From NCBI GenBank assembly GCA_032164245.1, contig JAVMKO010000005.1:46950193-47014192 (forward strand): a stretch of DNA of 64,000 nt, given 5' to 3'. The translations under genes and the position numbers were made by a program. Positions 42,935 through 53,375 of the stretch are shown in pieces. The stretch is from Sternotherus odoratus. Lineage: Eukaryota; Chordata; Testudines; Kinosternidae. The notes under the pieces are model-generated. The model worked only from the letters and a program-made list of their open reading frames with translations. It was not told the origin of the DNA and searched no databases. How positions within the stretch are numbered: position 1 is the first letter of the stretch; each line of letters opens with the position of its first letter.

Positions 42935-43835
42935 GCATTGTAAGTTCTTTGAGGCGGGGATTGTCCTATGATGTGTTTGTGAAGTGCCCAGCACAATCCT
43001 GCCCTGATCCTGTTGGGACTGCTAGACACTCTAATATTAGTGAATGATTAATATGACTGGAGATCAACTAATTTCATCCCCCTGTGGCTTCCCTCCATTG
43101 TCTACAGTCTGGTCCTGAAAGCTCAAGCTCACCAGTTCTGAGGAGTCTGACTGGAGTCTCGGGAGCTATTTTGAGATGAATAGAGCAAAGCAGGCTAGGG
43201 GGTGCATTCCAGTTTAGTAATGATTTTGGTGTGGTTGATATGTGAAAGGGAGGGATCTTGTTATATAATCAATTCCCTTCTACAGATTAAAGAAGGGGAT
43301 GGAGGGAGAGCTGTAGGGGAGTTGGTGTGGATTGGGAAACTGGTGATCTAGGAGCTCTTGACAAATTCACCGGTGGTACTGGTAAAAGTAGCTTCTGCAC
43401 TAAGAAATAGTGCCTACTTAATGTCTTTGTTATCTGCACTTAATACCAGTCACAGTTCTGTTGTATTTTGTGTGGAATAAAATACTATCATAATTCAGTT
43501 TTTCCTTACTAATTTTCTGGAAAGGGGGAGCATGAGATGACCGAGTATTGCAGCTGAATCCCTCTGAAAGCTTCTCCTTTCTGGTTACCACAAAACACCT
43601 ATATCATGCAATCGTACAGCTCCTGGAGTATGAAGAATTATGAGCACTTTGTAAGGCTACATTGAAATCCGTAGAGTTCCTGTAAGTTAGGAAATATTAT
43701 GTCCATTTTATAGTTGGGGAAAGTAAGGCTAGCCGAAGGTCACAGATTAACAAAACTGGGATTAGAACCGTGGTCTCCTGGACTCCCCTTCCTTTGCTTT
43801 AGCCACAAGCTCATCCTTCCTCCATTTTAAGGTTT
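42935..43835. repeat. Two old interspersed repeat fragments (MIR-like types)
   Basis: Bases 42935-43050 contain 'taagttctttgaggcgggga' and 'gaagtgcccagcacaatcct', a sauropsid interspersed repeat end. Bases 43655-43835 contain 'cattttatagttggggaaag', 'aaggtcacagatt' and 'ggtctcctggactcccc', the pattern of a MIR-type SINE core. The sequence between them is unremarkable. Confidence 0.45.
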
Positions 43836-44534
43836 CTGGGGGTGGGGGATGGGGAGGAAAGAGAATGTTTTCACTTACTGGGATTTTTAGATATGAGAGA
43901 CACTAGCCCTCTTACTAGGATTCATTGGGGCCATGGAAGAGCCGGGGGATCGGGGGGGGGGGGGGAGGACATGAGACATTAACATAAAAATCTGCATCCC
44001 TTTGTAGCACTGATTATCATAGCCAGGTGTGTCCACCAGTGTAATTAGTGAAGTCTCTGCAGCCTTGGGTATGTTAAACTGATTCAGAACCAGCAGAGGC
44101 TGCTTTGCTGTTTTTTGGGTTATATCAGAATGCAATTTCTCAGCTGGTAAATGGGGAAAAAAGCCTAACCACCTTCAGGATACTCCCCACTGGGTTCTAA
44201 CAGAAATAGGTGATGTAATTTTGTTACCTTTTCAATAAAATGTCTGGCCTGATTCAGCATGCCCAGGTAACAAAACATCTGGGTCTTATTGGGCCAACAG
44301 AACTCTCCACATGCAAGCAGGTGGTTTCACAAGAGTGTGCAACTCCTGTGCTGGGGACAGACATTGGATTCGCAGGTGACTCTCCAGAAAAGTCTTATGC
44401 TGCCACTCCTCTGTATCTAAACTCACTTGGAGGAGAGAAATAAGAGGAGTAAATACCATTCCTTCTGTTTTCAGCCTCTGATTAGTTTGGCTCTGCCTAT
44501 GGGTAATTGTATCTAATATTGCTTGTCCTGTTAG
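43836..44534. other. End of ZSWIM8 intron 1
   Basis: Intron sequence leading to the exon 2 acceptor. The last bases, 'gtcctgttag', form the splice acceptor. A G-run lies at 43951-43966. Nothing else is recognised. Confidence 0.5.
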
Positions 44535-44688
44535 ATGGTTTGGTGATTCCACTGGTGGAACTGTCTGCGAAGCAGGTGGCGTTTCACATTCCATTCGAGG
44601 TAGTGGAGAAAGTCTACCCTCCCGTACCTGAACAGCTGCAGCTTCGGATCGCCTTCTGGAGCTTCCCAGAGAATGAGGAGGACATCAG
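44535..44688 (+). CDS. ZSWIM8: ZSWIM8 coding exon 2
   Basis: The exon continues from exon 1 by completing the split codon for Asp60, then DGLVIPLVELSAKQVAFHI, the VEKVYPPVPEQLQ segment and AFWSFPENEEDI. It ends two bases into the next codon (AG|G, Arg). This region is almost invariant in vertebrate ZSWIM8. The acceptor is TTAG at 44531-44534 and the donor GTAATG follows 44688. It lies in the N-terminal part that precedes the SWIM finger. Confidence 0.97.
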
Positions 44689-44804
44689 GTAATGTATTCT
44701 GTTCTGGTCGCATTTGTGCTTTGAAACAAATTGATCTCAATACAGAAGCGTCCTGGATCAAATTGGGGTTCCTCACTCTCTTGGTACCATTCTAATGCCT
44801 GAAT

Positions 44805-45050
44805 CTAAGCTCTGGTCTACACTGGGAGAGGGGGGGGGTGTCAACTTAAGATACGCAATTTCAGCTACGAATGTATTTTAGGTGGACTTACCTCGCGTCC
44901 TCATGGCACGGGGTCTACTGCGGCCGCTCCTCCGTCCACTCCACTTCTGCCTCTCGTCTTGGTGGATTACAGGAGTCGAAGGCAGAGCAATCAGGGTCGT
45001 TTTATCACGTTTACACTAGATGCGATAAATTGATCCTTAGGCACATTTTG
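44805..45050 (+). mobile_element. Palindrome-rich MITE, copy 1 (truncated)
   Basis: The left end TAAGCTCTGGTCTACACT is followed by the family body: 'taagatacgcaatttcagct', 'tctgcctctcg' and 'atgcgataaattgatc'. The right end is missing. The same family occurs at 46461 (same orientation) and at 51467 and 57431 (opposite orientation). Confidence 0.7.
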
Positions 45051-45164
45051 TGTGGGTTTTACCCTAGTTTGAATCTGTTGCTCAAGAGGCAGGATTTAAC
45101 AGATCTGAAACTCTGAAAAGACATGAATTCCTGAAGAGGTCTTTCAGGGTGTCTGTGGCAGTGA

Positions 45165-45376
45165 GACTAAGACTTGGGTTTGCATTGTGGCTCTAAAAGC
45201 AGTTGTGTAGATGTTGTGGCTTGGTCTGGCGCTTGGACTCTGAATCCCGTCCCCTCTAGGGCTTCAAGCTCCAGCCCAAGCCTAAATGTTGACATTTTTA
45301 GTGCTGTAGTGTGACCTCAAGACTTTAGACCCAGGCTCTGAGACTCACTTCTGCTGGTTGTGTAGACATACACTTA
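45165..45376. mobile_element. Probable MITE fragment
   Basis: The right end, 'ttgtgtagacatacacttag', resembles the inverted ends of turtle MITEs. The body ('cttggactctgaatccc', 'ctccagcccaagcctaaa') resembles a common GC-rich family. No left end could be paired with it. Confidence 0.4.
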
Positions 45377-46327
45377 GTCATAGCAATTCAAGAAGTGGAG
45401 AGGTACTGACCTCCTGGGTAGCCAGAATAGGGGTGGGCCAGAGAAGTGGTTTGATTTCTTACATGGTTTCAAATATATCGATGGTTATTTGATCAATAAA
45501 CTTTCTGCTTTCGGTTCTTTTGGAATTTTGACTATTGGGTGGTTCTTCAGGAATTTCCCATAAATCTCTCTAGTTGTAGGATGCGAGCGCATGCATTCAG
45601 TGCACGGCCAGAAACTTCTTGTAAAGTAGTGCTCCAGGAGTTCCTTTAGGAAGGGCCCCCTTTTCACTACTTAGATGAGAGTACAAACTCATAAATTTGC
45701 TTTTAAACTTAATTTGCTATGAATGTAGTTTTTTAAGTGAGGAAAAGTGCTCTTGACATTTTGTGAAGAATTCCATTAACAAAATCTTAAGATTTTAATT
45801 TAAAGCTTAATTTGGATTGCTCATATAGTTTGTGATCCAAATACTTTTTCAGATGTGTCCAATGTTAAATTGCTGGCCCAAACCTTAAAATACGAACTTC
45901 AGGTTTGATCCCCTTATCTTAAAAATAACATTCCTACCCACTCACCCCAAATCCCTAGCAAAAACAAATGATAAAGAACAACTATAGATTACTGATGACA
46001 GGTCTGATGGTGCATCAGCTGGACTTTGTTCCTAAATGATACATCTGTCTGTCTCTCTCATACAAAACCACAGAGCCACTTACAATGCGTCTTCACCCTA
46101 CCATGCTATGGAGGCAGAACTCTTTACTGCAGTCACTTATCTCTTATGCCTCACCTGCCCAAATAACCAATGAAACAAATTCTCCAAATTTTAGTTTGCG
46201 CCTTTTCATGTCTCATGGCTGAAACTATCCTTATGTATTCAAAGTAGTGAACACTTGAGAATGGGATGCAGCTCTGCTTTTTTCCAGTGAAGATTGTGTT
46301 TGAAAAGGAACTGTTTGCTTTTCTTAG
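45377..46327. other. End of ZSWIM8 intron 2
   Basis: Unremarkable AT-rich intron ending with the exon 3 acceptor 'gcttttcttag' at 46317-46327. Nothing else is recognised. Confidence 0.5.
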
Positions 46328-46422
46328 GTTGTACTCCTGCTTGGCGAATGGTAGTGCGGATGAGTTCCAGCGGGGGGAGCAGCTGTTCCGGATGCGTGCT
46401 GTCAAAGACCCTCTGCAGATAG
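46328..46422 (+). CDS. ZSWIM8: ZSWIM8 coding exon 3
   Basis: This completes the Arg codon, then encodes LYSCLANGSADEFQRGEQLF, RMRAVKDPLQI and the first base of Gly143. The sequence matches vertebrate ZSWIM8. The acceptor is TTAG (46324-46327) and the donor GTAAGA follows 46422. A 95-bp exon between introns of 1.6 and 9.8 kb. Confidence 0.97.
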
Positions 46423-46460
46423 GTAAGAGTACTGCATCTGAACTCTTATAGGTATTTTAT

Positions 46461-46755
46461 AGGGCTTGTCCTCACTGGGGGGGCGAGAGGGGGGGATCGA
46501 CGGCAGATACGCAACTTCAGCTACGCGAATCACGTCGCTGAAGTTTGCATATCTGCTGCCGACTTACCGCTCGTCCCCATGGCGGCGGCAGTCGGCGGCG
46601 CGCTCCCCCGTCGACTCCAGCTTGCGCCTCCCGGCGAGCTGGAGTTCCGGAGTCGACGGGGGAGCTCCGGGCGATCGATTTATCGCATCTTAGCGAGATG
46701 CGATAAATCGATCGCCAGAAGATCAATCTCTGGCAGTGCTAGTGAAGACCAGACC
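46461..46755 (+). mobile_element. Palindrome-rich MITE, copy 2 (complete)
   Basis: The ends AGGGCTTGTCCTCACT and the complement of AGGTCTGGTCTTCACT are inverted repeats. A perfect 20-bp-arm hairpin lies at 46671-46690 and 46696-46715 with a 5-base loop. A second palindromic pair is built on 'cagctacgcgaa' and 'cacgtcgctgaag' near 46520. 'gtcgac' sites repeat through the body. No coding content. TA lies near both ends but the duplication is not secure. Confidence 0.8.
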
Positions 46756-47469
46756 TTAATCTCAGATCATAGCACAGACAAAGGAGTAATGGTATAATCA
46801 CAGCCTCAGGATGAGCCTTCTTTTCCCAAGGACTCTTGTAGTTTAAAGCCTACAACAGAGGAACTGTAACCATAAGCATCCTGGGTTAAACTCCCTGCTA
46901 AGCCATGCACTTCATCGCGTTGGAGCTCTGGACAAGTTACTTTTCCTCTGGAGCCCCATTAGTCCAGGGGGAAAACTGAGTGAAAAGCAGACACTTCCCT
47001 GAAAATTAGATCTGAGCATCTCTTGGGGAAATTTCATATAATGCATTTGTCTCCATGATATTCTACTTTTTTATTGGTAACTTAATATATAACCTGGATT
47101 TCTAATGGCAGGATGAAATTTGTGCTGCTAGTAAAATAAGTGAACTGCAGAGATGAAATGTGTAATTATGATGAATCCATGTGTACACATGAGGGCTGTA
47201 TGTATGTAATTGTACTACAAGAGGGGAAGGAAACCTGGTTTTCATCCGCCCCATGCTCATCTTGTTCTTCTGCTTGTTACTGTAAGGCAAATCATTTTTC
47301 TTGCATTTTTTAACTAGGAAAAAAATTCCCTCAAACCTCCTTTTTATAGGCAAGACAAGAAAGAATATCAGGTTAGTTGGCCACTGACTGATTTTAGACA
47401 GGAAGAAATTAGAAATAAGGACATTAGAATGGCAAATGAAAGAGCTAAGACAATCAGATGCAGAGGACC
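46756..47469. other. Intron 3 spacer, nothing recognised
   Basis: Unremarkable intron between two MITEs. The short ORFs present have no motif. Confidence 0.4.
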
Positions 47470-47712
47470 AAGGGTATGTTTACACTGTAATCAGAGGTTT
47501 GAGTCTAGTGCTGTAGACCTTTGGGAGCTGCCTTTGATCTAGTTGGCTTGAATAAGGATAGCAATGAAGCCTTGGCAGCATGGGCTAGCCACTTGAGTGC
47601 ATTCCCCCAGGTCCCAAGCAGGCTTGTAAAATGTGGACTGCCCTGGTTTCATTGCTACTGTGCCTACACATGCTGCACTTACACCTCCGATTGGAGTGTA
47701 GACATTCCCTTA
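47470..47712. mobile_element. MITE with AGGGTATGTYTACACT ends
   Basis: The left end AGGGTATGTTTACACT and the right end, whose complement is AAGGGAATGTCTACACT, form good inverted repeats over about 240 bp. The flanking bases do not give a clear duplication. The ORFs at 47521-47766 and 47631-47945 overlap this element and look spurious. Confidence 0.65.
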
Positions 47713-48546
47713 GAATTGCTGTTTTTGGAAGACTGGCAAAATCAGGAGAGGGCTACACATGCATGAAATGTAAGCTGCAGGAGGACTTACAGTGGCTCAC
47801 ATCTACTGAAGATGAAACTGGGGAAGCTGAATGCATGTGGTATAGAGGAGAAAGATGGGAGAAGGTGGCAACAAGGAAGGGAAATTTGTATGGAGCTGTT
47901 CAGTCTCATCATTGCCGATGGATGCTGTGCTCTGGATGGATATGAAATGAACAGATTAAGTGGTAGAGGACCATCAGCCTGACAAGTTATTGAAAGGGAG
48001 CCGCAAAGCAGGGGAAAAGAAAATGGACTTTGAGATGTCTGACTCAGAGCAGAATGGCAAACAGCTCCTTGGGTGTCGAAGCTAGGAAGAGGGATTTGAG
48101 AAAACGACCAAAGCATCTGGCAGGATTCTAGGGAATGTCCACTGAGTGCAGCCAACATAGGAAGAATCTCTTACATGCATGAAGTTTTAACAGAACTAAG
48201 GACAACTTCAGGGGTCATAGTAGTGGACTGGAACAGGGTTGATGAATGCGGCTCCCATTGATCAGGGAGGTGACATAATTTTCACCATTTCCCCAGATTG
48301 TTTCCTCTATCCTGTAAGCATTACTCAGACTTGCCTGGGTTGAGTCCGTTAGCTAGTGTAATCTATGCCACAGTCTCTGAAAGGCACTAGATAAGTCACT
48401 CAATAACTCGGGCAGGATTGGACGGGATTTATAGACCTGATGCCATTAGCAGCCTAAAGGCATTGTAACAGCCCCAACGGCCATCTGCTGCTATAGACCG
48501 TATGGACAAGTTGGAAGGAGGATCCCAATGTTTTTTGCATATAGAG
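47713..48546. other. Intron 3 spacer, nothing recognised
   Basis: About 0.8 kb of intron without recognisable features. Confidence 0.4.
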
Positions 48547-48990
48547 CAGGGGTGGGTAAACCCGAGGGCCACATTGGAGATTAAAATTGTATGGAGGGCT
48601 GGGTAGGGAAGGCTGTGCCTCCCCAAACAGCCTAGCCCCCCCCCCCCCTCTGACCCCACCCACTTCCCGTCCCCTCAGGATCCCCGACCTATCCAACTCC
48701 CCAGCTCCTTGCCCTACTCCCTCCAGAGACCCTGCCCCTAACCACCCCCACCAAGACACCACCTCCTATCTAAGCCCCCTGCTCCTTGTCCCTTGATTAC
48801 TCCCTCCAGAATCCCTGCCCCTAATCACCCCCACCAAGACCCCACCCCATCCAACCCCCCTGCTCCCTGTCTCCTGACTACCCCAACCCCTAACCACACT
48901 CCTGCCCTCTGAGAAGCCCCCTGTGACTCCCATGCCCTATCCAACCCCCCCGTTCTCTGTCCCCTGACCACCCTCTGAGACTTTCTGCCC
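48547..48990. mobile_element. hAT fragment (CAGGGGTGGGCAAACT family)
   Basis: The left end CAGGGGTGGGTAAACC and the C-rich interior match the copies at 8772 and 62760, including the module at 48601-48633. The right end is missing and the sequence fades into intron before a CR1. Confidence 0.75.
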
Positions 48991-49079
48991 CTACATATTT
49001 GCAGAATATGGGCTATCAACCAAGCTAGCGAATAATCTGGAGCTAATCAGTGGAATCGAGTCACATATGATTCAGTTGA

Positions 49080-49740
49080 AATTTGAGACCACTTACAAAC
49101 CATGATATCAGGACTGAAATGCTGACAGGGCCCTAAAGAAAGAGCTGTACAATAGCTATTGGACTTCGAAGAAATGCAGAATGCATTAAAACGAAATTGG
49201 CTGAAATTCAATAATGCCTGGGAAAGTAATAACAGAAAAGGACAAAGTATTTAATGTTGGGAGGCTACCATCAAAACTTGTTCTAGTAACAAAAAGGCAG
49301 CAGGGAGCAATGTTGGGAACCTTTAGGAAAGGGATGGATAATAAAACAGAAAATATAATGCTGCTATATAAATCCATGGTACACCCACTCTTTGAATACC
49401 GCATGCCGTTCTGGCCGCCTCACTTTAAAAAAAAAAAAAAAGGTTAGAATTGGAAAAGGACAGAGAAGGGCAACGAAAATGAGTAGGAGTATTGAACAGC
49501 TTCTGTATGAGGAGAGATTAGAAAGACTGGCACCGTTCAACATAGAGGAGAGATGCCGGGAGGAGGGGTATAGAAGTCTATAAAATCATGAGTGCAGTGG
49601 AGAAAGAATAGGAAAGTCTTATTTATTCCTTCACTTCGTCATAACACAAGAACTAGGGTCACTCGATGAAATAAATAGGCAGCAGGTTTAAAACAGAGGA
49701 ACTACTTCACACAACACAGTCAACCATTGGTCTGACTAGC
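49080..49740 (+). mobile_element. CR1 LINE, 3'-incomplete
   Basis: Thumb-region sequence is recognisable (RKGMDNKTENIMLLYKSM at about 49325, then LLYEERLERLAPFNIEER). An A-run at 49428-49441 is followed by the start of the 3' UTR ('agcaggtttaaaacagagga'). It breaks off near 49735 where another LINE begins, so the last third of the 3' UTR is missing. Confidence 0.8.
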
Positions 49741-49744
49741 TGTG

Positions 49745-50900
49745 ACAAAGTCAGGCCAGACGGCTGCAAGAAGATGCTCATATTAGGTTTCAGGAGGTGG
49801 GGAGCAGCCTATGGGGAGCATCTACTGAATCCGGGGCTCAAATAATTATGATGGGCAACAGAAGAATAACAAGAACAGGCATGAGGGTCAAAACTAGGGA
49901 CCCAGAAGGGGACACCAAACAGAGAATCCGAGACAGCACACATGGCTCCTCAAAGGTGTCATGGGAGCCGGTGGATGCCGCCCAGAGGAACTCTGCCTGG
50001 AGATGTGAACGCAGAGAGGAATGGAAATAGGCCCCACAGTCGTAGAGAACCCCCTCAGCCAACATCCTCTTCCTGGTTTTGTAGATAGCCACTTTGGTCA
50101 TCGTGAAGAGGAGGTTCACGAGCAGGTCCCTTGACTTTGTGGGGCCACAGATACAGTGTGGGTATATAAAGAGGTGGGGGAAAAGTGTAGCCAAAAACAT
50201 AAAAGGAAGTCCAGGAGAAGCCAGAATAGGGGCTGTAACTTGGTGCCTTCAAGATAGGCATGCGCCAGGGTCTCCCTCATGCTGCAAAAGGGACAGGCAT
50301 CTGGGATGGAGGTAAACCACACCAGGTAGATGCCTGTGCTCACAAGTCTGTGAAGGAGCTGACAGCTGATATCACCAGCGGGCCGTTTAACTAGGGTAGA
50401 ATACAGGCTGGCTCAATGGGGTTCCTCATCCTCACTAGGTGGCAGCAGGTCCCGTCACTTAATGTTGGGGCAGAACAGGAGGGTGAGGAGATGGAGAATA
50501 TAGAACATGACAGTGTATAGATGTGCCCTTGGCACAGTTCTGAAGTGAACCAGTTGTAGGTCGCACAGCTGGCTTAAGGCATACAGGTGGGATGGTGGGC
50601 GGCTTACGGAACAGGGGCCTGATGAAAAGATCCGGAGGGCATGGGGTGGGTGGGGAGCACCCTCCTGTAAGACCTCCTTGAGGTAAGATATGTTGGCCCT
50701 AGAATGTTGAAAGCCCCTCTTCCTTCAAGTTGAGAAGGGGTTATCTCAGGTCAAATAGGGACACCTGAATCCAATTAAGAGCTGCCTGAGACCTTGTAAA
50801 ACCACTCATCTAGTGAGAGGAAGTGGAGAGAGACCGACAAAAGCTGCTGCCAGATTAGTGACAGGATAACACCCTGCCCCACTGAGGAGCCAGGGAAAAG
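49745..50900 (-). mobile_element. Non-CR1 LINE fragment with C-terminal zinc-knuckle
   Basis: On the - strand, 50343-50116 encodes CPFCSMRETLAHAYLE, the C-x2-C...H knuckle found after the reverse transcriptase in several LINE clades (zf-RVT type). After a frameshift, 50200-49838 encodes DLLVNLLFTMTKVAIYKTRK and a C-terminal segment ending in SPSGSLVL. The clade cannot be fixed by eye. Upstream sequence to about 50900 probably belongs to the same copy but has no open frame. Confidence 0.65.
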
Positions 50901-51466
50901 TGTCCCCCTTTATTTTTGTGTTTGTGAGACTGTTCCCTTTTTGTTTGGTGGAGAATCACCCCGTAGGCCGACACTGAGGCCTACCCTGAAAATATGGCCG
51001 AAGAGCACAGAAGAGGGAAGACAAACACTGCCCAGAGTGGGGCTGATTTACCCCAGGCCCATCACGGCCCAAGGGGGGTGTGCTAAGTCTGGAGTTATCT
51101 TGCCACACAATATATTTATCATATTCATAGTGGCACTTTGCGTTGTTGCCATGTTACAAGGTGAAAAAACAAACACCCTGGAAAGCAGTCTGTTCATCTC
51201 ATTTTGAATGTAAAGAGAGACATTCATAATGAAGTAGCGGCAGCAGCACTGACTGCTGAATGGCATAAATGCTTCCTTTCTAATTCCGTTTTCACTTGTT
51301 TGTAACTTTCCAAACTTCTGCTTTTCTGACTTGAGTCTATGGGACAAATAGAACCTCAGCAACACCAGTCAAGCAAAATGGCAACTTTATTGTGAAGGAA
51401 TAGATGCTATATACATAAGATATCAGTTTAAAGTTTAACAACTCTAGTGGTCTGAGTTAAGATGCC
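50901..51466. other. Intron 3 spacer, nothing recognised
   Basis: Opposed short ORFs at 50941-51207 and 51048-51365 have no recognisable motif. Confidence 0.4.
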
Positions 51467-51786
51467 TAAGGGCAGATCTACACTACCCCCTGGATCGGCG
51501 AGTAGCAATCGATCTCTCGGGTGGTCGATTTATCGTGTCTAGTCTAGATGTGATAAATTGATCCCTGAGTACTCTCCCCGTTGACTCCGGAACTGCTCCG
51601 CCGTGAGAGGTGGAAGCGCAGTCGATGGGGGAGCGGCAGTGGTCTATTCGCCGCCGTGAGGACACTGATGAGGTGGGTCGACCTAAAATACATCGACTTC
51701 AACTATGCTATTCCCATTGCTGAAGTTGCGTATCTTAGGTCGATCTCTCTTACCCCCCTCCCCCACCAGTGTAGACCTGGTCTTAG
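51467..51786 (-). mobile_element. Palindrome-rich MITE, copy 3 (complete, reverse)
   Basis: The ends TAAGGGCAGATCTACACT and the complement of CTAAGACCAGGTCTACACT are inverted repeats. The body carries the 'tgataaattgatcc' hairpin, 'gttgactccg' and 'gctgaagttgcgtatcttag' in reverse order relative to the copy at 46461. Confidence 0.8.
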
Positions 51787-52972
51787 ATAAGGCTAAGAAA
51801 CATTAGTGTGGGGTGTTCTGCCAGTGAGGATTACGCCTTCTTGCTAGCTGTTAGATTTGAAAGAAATTTGAGGGTTTGGTGTTTAGATATCGAATGATCC
51901 TCTTTGATGTCAAACTCAAAAAATGCCACATAATCTTCATACTTGTTGACTAAACACATACACACTTTCCCTCGTTATTTGCTTTCAGAAGCCACTGCAG
52001 ATTTGCAGGGATGGCAGATAACCTCCAGTTTCTTGTACCTGAGTTTGGAAATTATGAATGTATATGAATATATAGCTCCTTGTTATGTGGTCTTCTGGGG
52101 ATTTGTAGAAAAATGGCATGTTGGCAAATATAGGGGTAAAGTGGATAGTAAGTGGGAGAGAGACAGTCCTTTGTGTTTCTACAGCCTTTTAAAAGGTGAC
52201 CAGCTCAACAAGGTGTGCAGTGGGCGTGCAATTATGATGCAGAGTGATGATCTAAGCAAACGGATGGGTACAACAAGATTGATCTCTGAAATGGCTATTG
52301 AATGTTGAATAGACTACCGGAAGTGTTCCTTTCCTCCTCCTCCTTTGCTATTACAACCATTCTCCCCTCCCCAAACTTCTGTAATTGGACTTTTTTCATA
52401 CACACACAAAATGTCTCTACAATCTCTTGACATGAAGGTGTCACCATGTCCATCCTTGTTCTCTGGAGTTCTTCTGATGGCTCTCCTAGCATGCATAAGT
52501 TGAGTATTGCTACAGCTCAGACTTGGGAAATGCTTATTTTTGTCGTCTCCCCTGATATATTTCCTAGAGTAGTGAAGAGACTATTTGAGCCTTAGCATCC
52601 AAATGTAGAACATAAATTAGACCTGTAGCTGGTGATGAGCACTAATTTTGTGGTGAATGCTTCCTTTCATTTTGATTTTGTTCCACATTTTTCTGCCACT
52701 TTAGTGATTGGGTGGCATTCAAATGCACTAATCACCCAGATCAGGAGGAGGATTTGAATCTCAGTGCACAGCAGTAATAAAAAAGATAAACAAAGTGCTA
52801 GCAAGTTTGTATTAGCATAGATATTAAGTAACAAGCAAGAGGTACTACACTGTATATGGATTGTTAGAGACTATTGTGTGCCGTGATTATAGCAATCTTG
52901 TAAATCGTTATAAAATTTCAGTAGCCTGGGTGCAGTCTGCTTGCCCACCCTGATTGTGATGCTTCTGGGAGA
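51787..52972. other. Intron 3 spacer, one possible short CR1 trace
   Basis: Mostly unremarkable. Bases 52735-52800 ('aatctcagtgcacagcagta') may be a small CR1 fragment. Confidence 0.35.
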
Positions 52973-53022
52973 ATGGTTTTACATACCTGTCCAAAAATAA
53001 GATTTTTTTTTTGTCATTCTAG

Positions 53023-53206
53023 GTCAGTGAGTGTTTTGGAGTCTCCAAGGTTGAATAGTATTATTTTGGAGGAGGTGCAGCAGAAAAGAGCACAGATACC
53101 AAGTCTGAGGAATTTAACTGAGGCTACATTAGGAACTGGGACTGATATTGCTAAAAAGGGATATGAACAGGTGACAGAGGTCTTCGAGACGTTTGAAAAG
53201 GACTGA
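53023..53206 (+). other. Exon-like ORF in intron 3, unrecognised
   Basis: A strong polypyrimidine tract and AG (53006-53022) precede 60 open codons ending in TGA. The peptide is protein-like in composition (VLESPRLNSIILEEVQQKRA, later IAKKGYEQVTEVFETF) but I recognise no family. A possible donor, CAG|GTGACA, lies at about 53169. It could be a terminal exon of an unknown transcript, a retrocopy fragment or chance. Confidence 0.25.
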
Positions 53207-53375
53207 CATGCTTTGTTAGCTTTTTCCTGCTCCTGGCATTTAAAATATCTCATTGAGTAACCAATATTTGTAGAAGTGGTTGCCTTGTGAAGAGAATGGG
53301 CATGCACTGTATATAGTAGCTGTCCCTGAAGTCAAGGTTTATTGAGGTTTTTCCATCCTGCCTGAATGTAAATAT

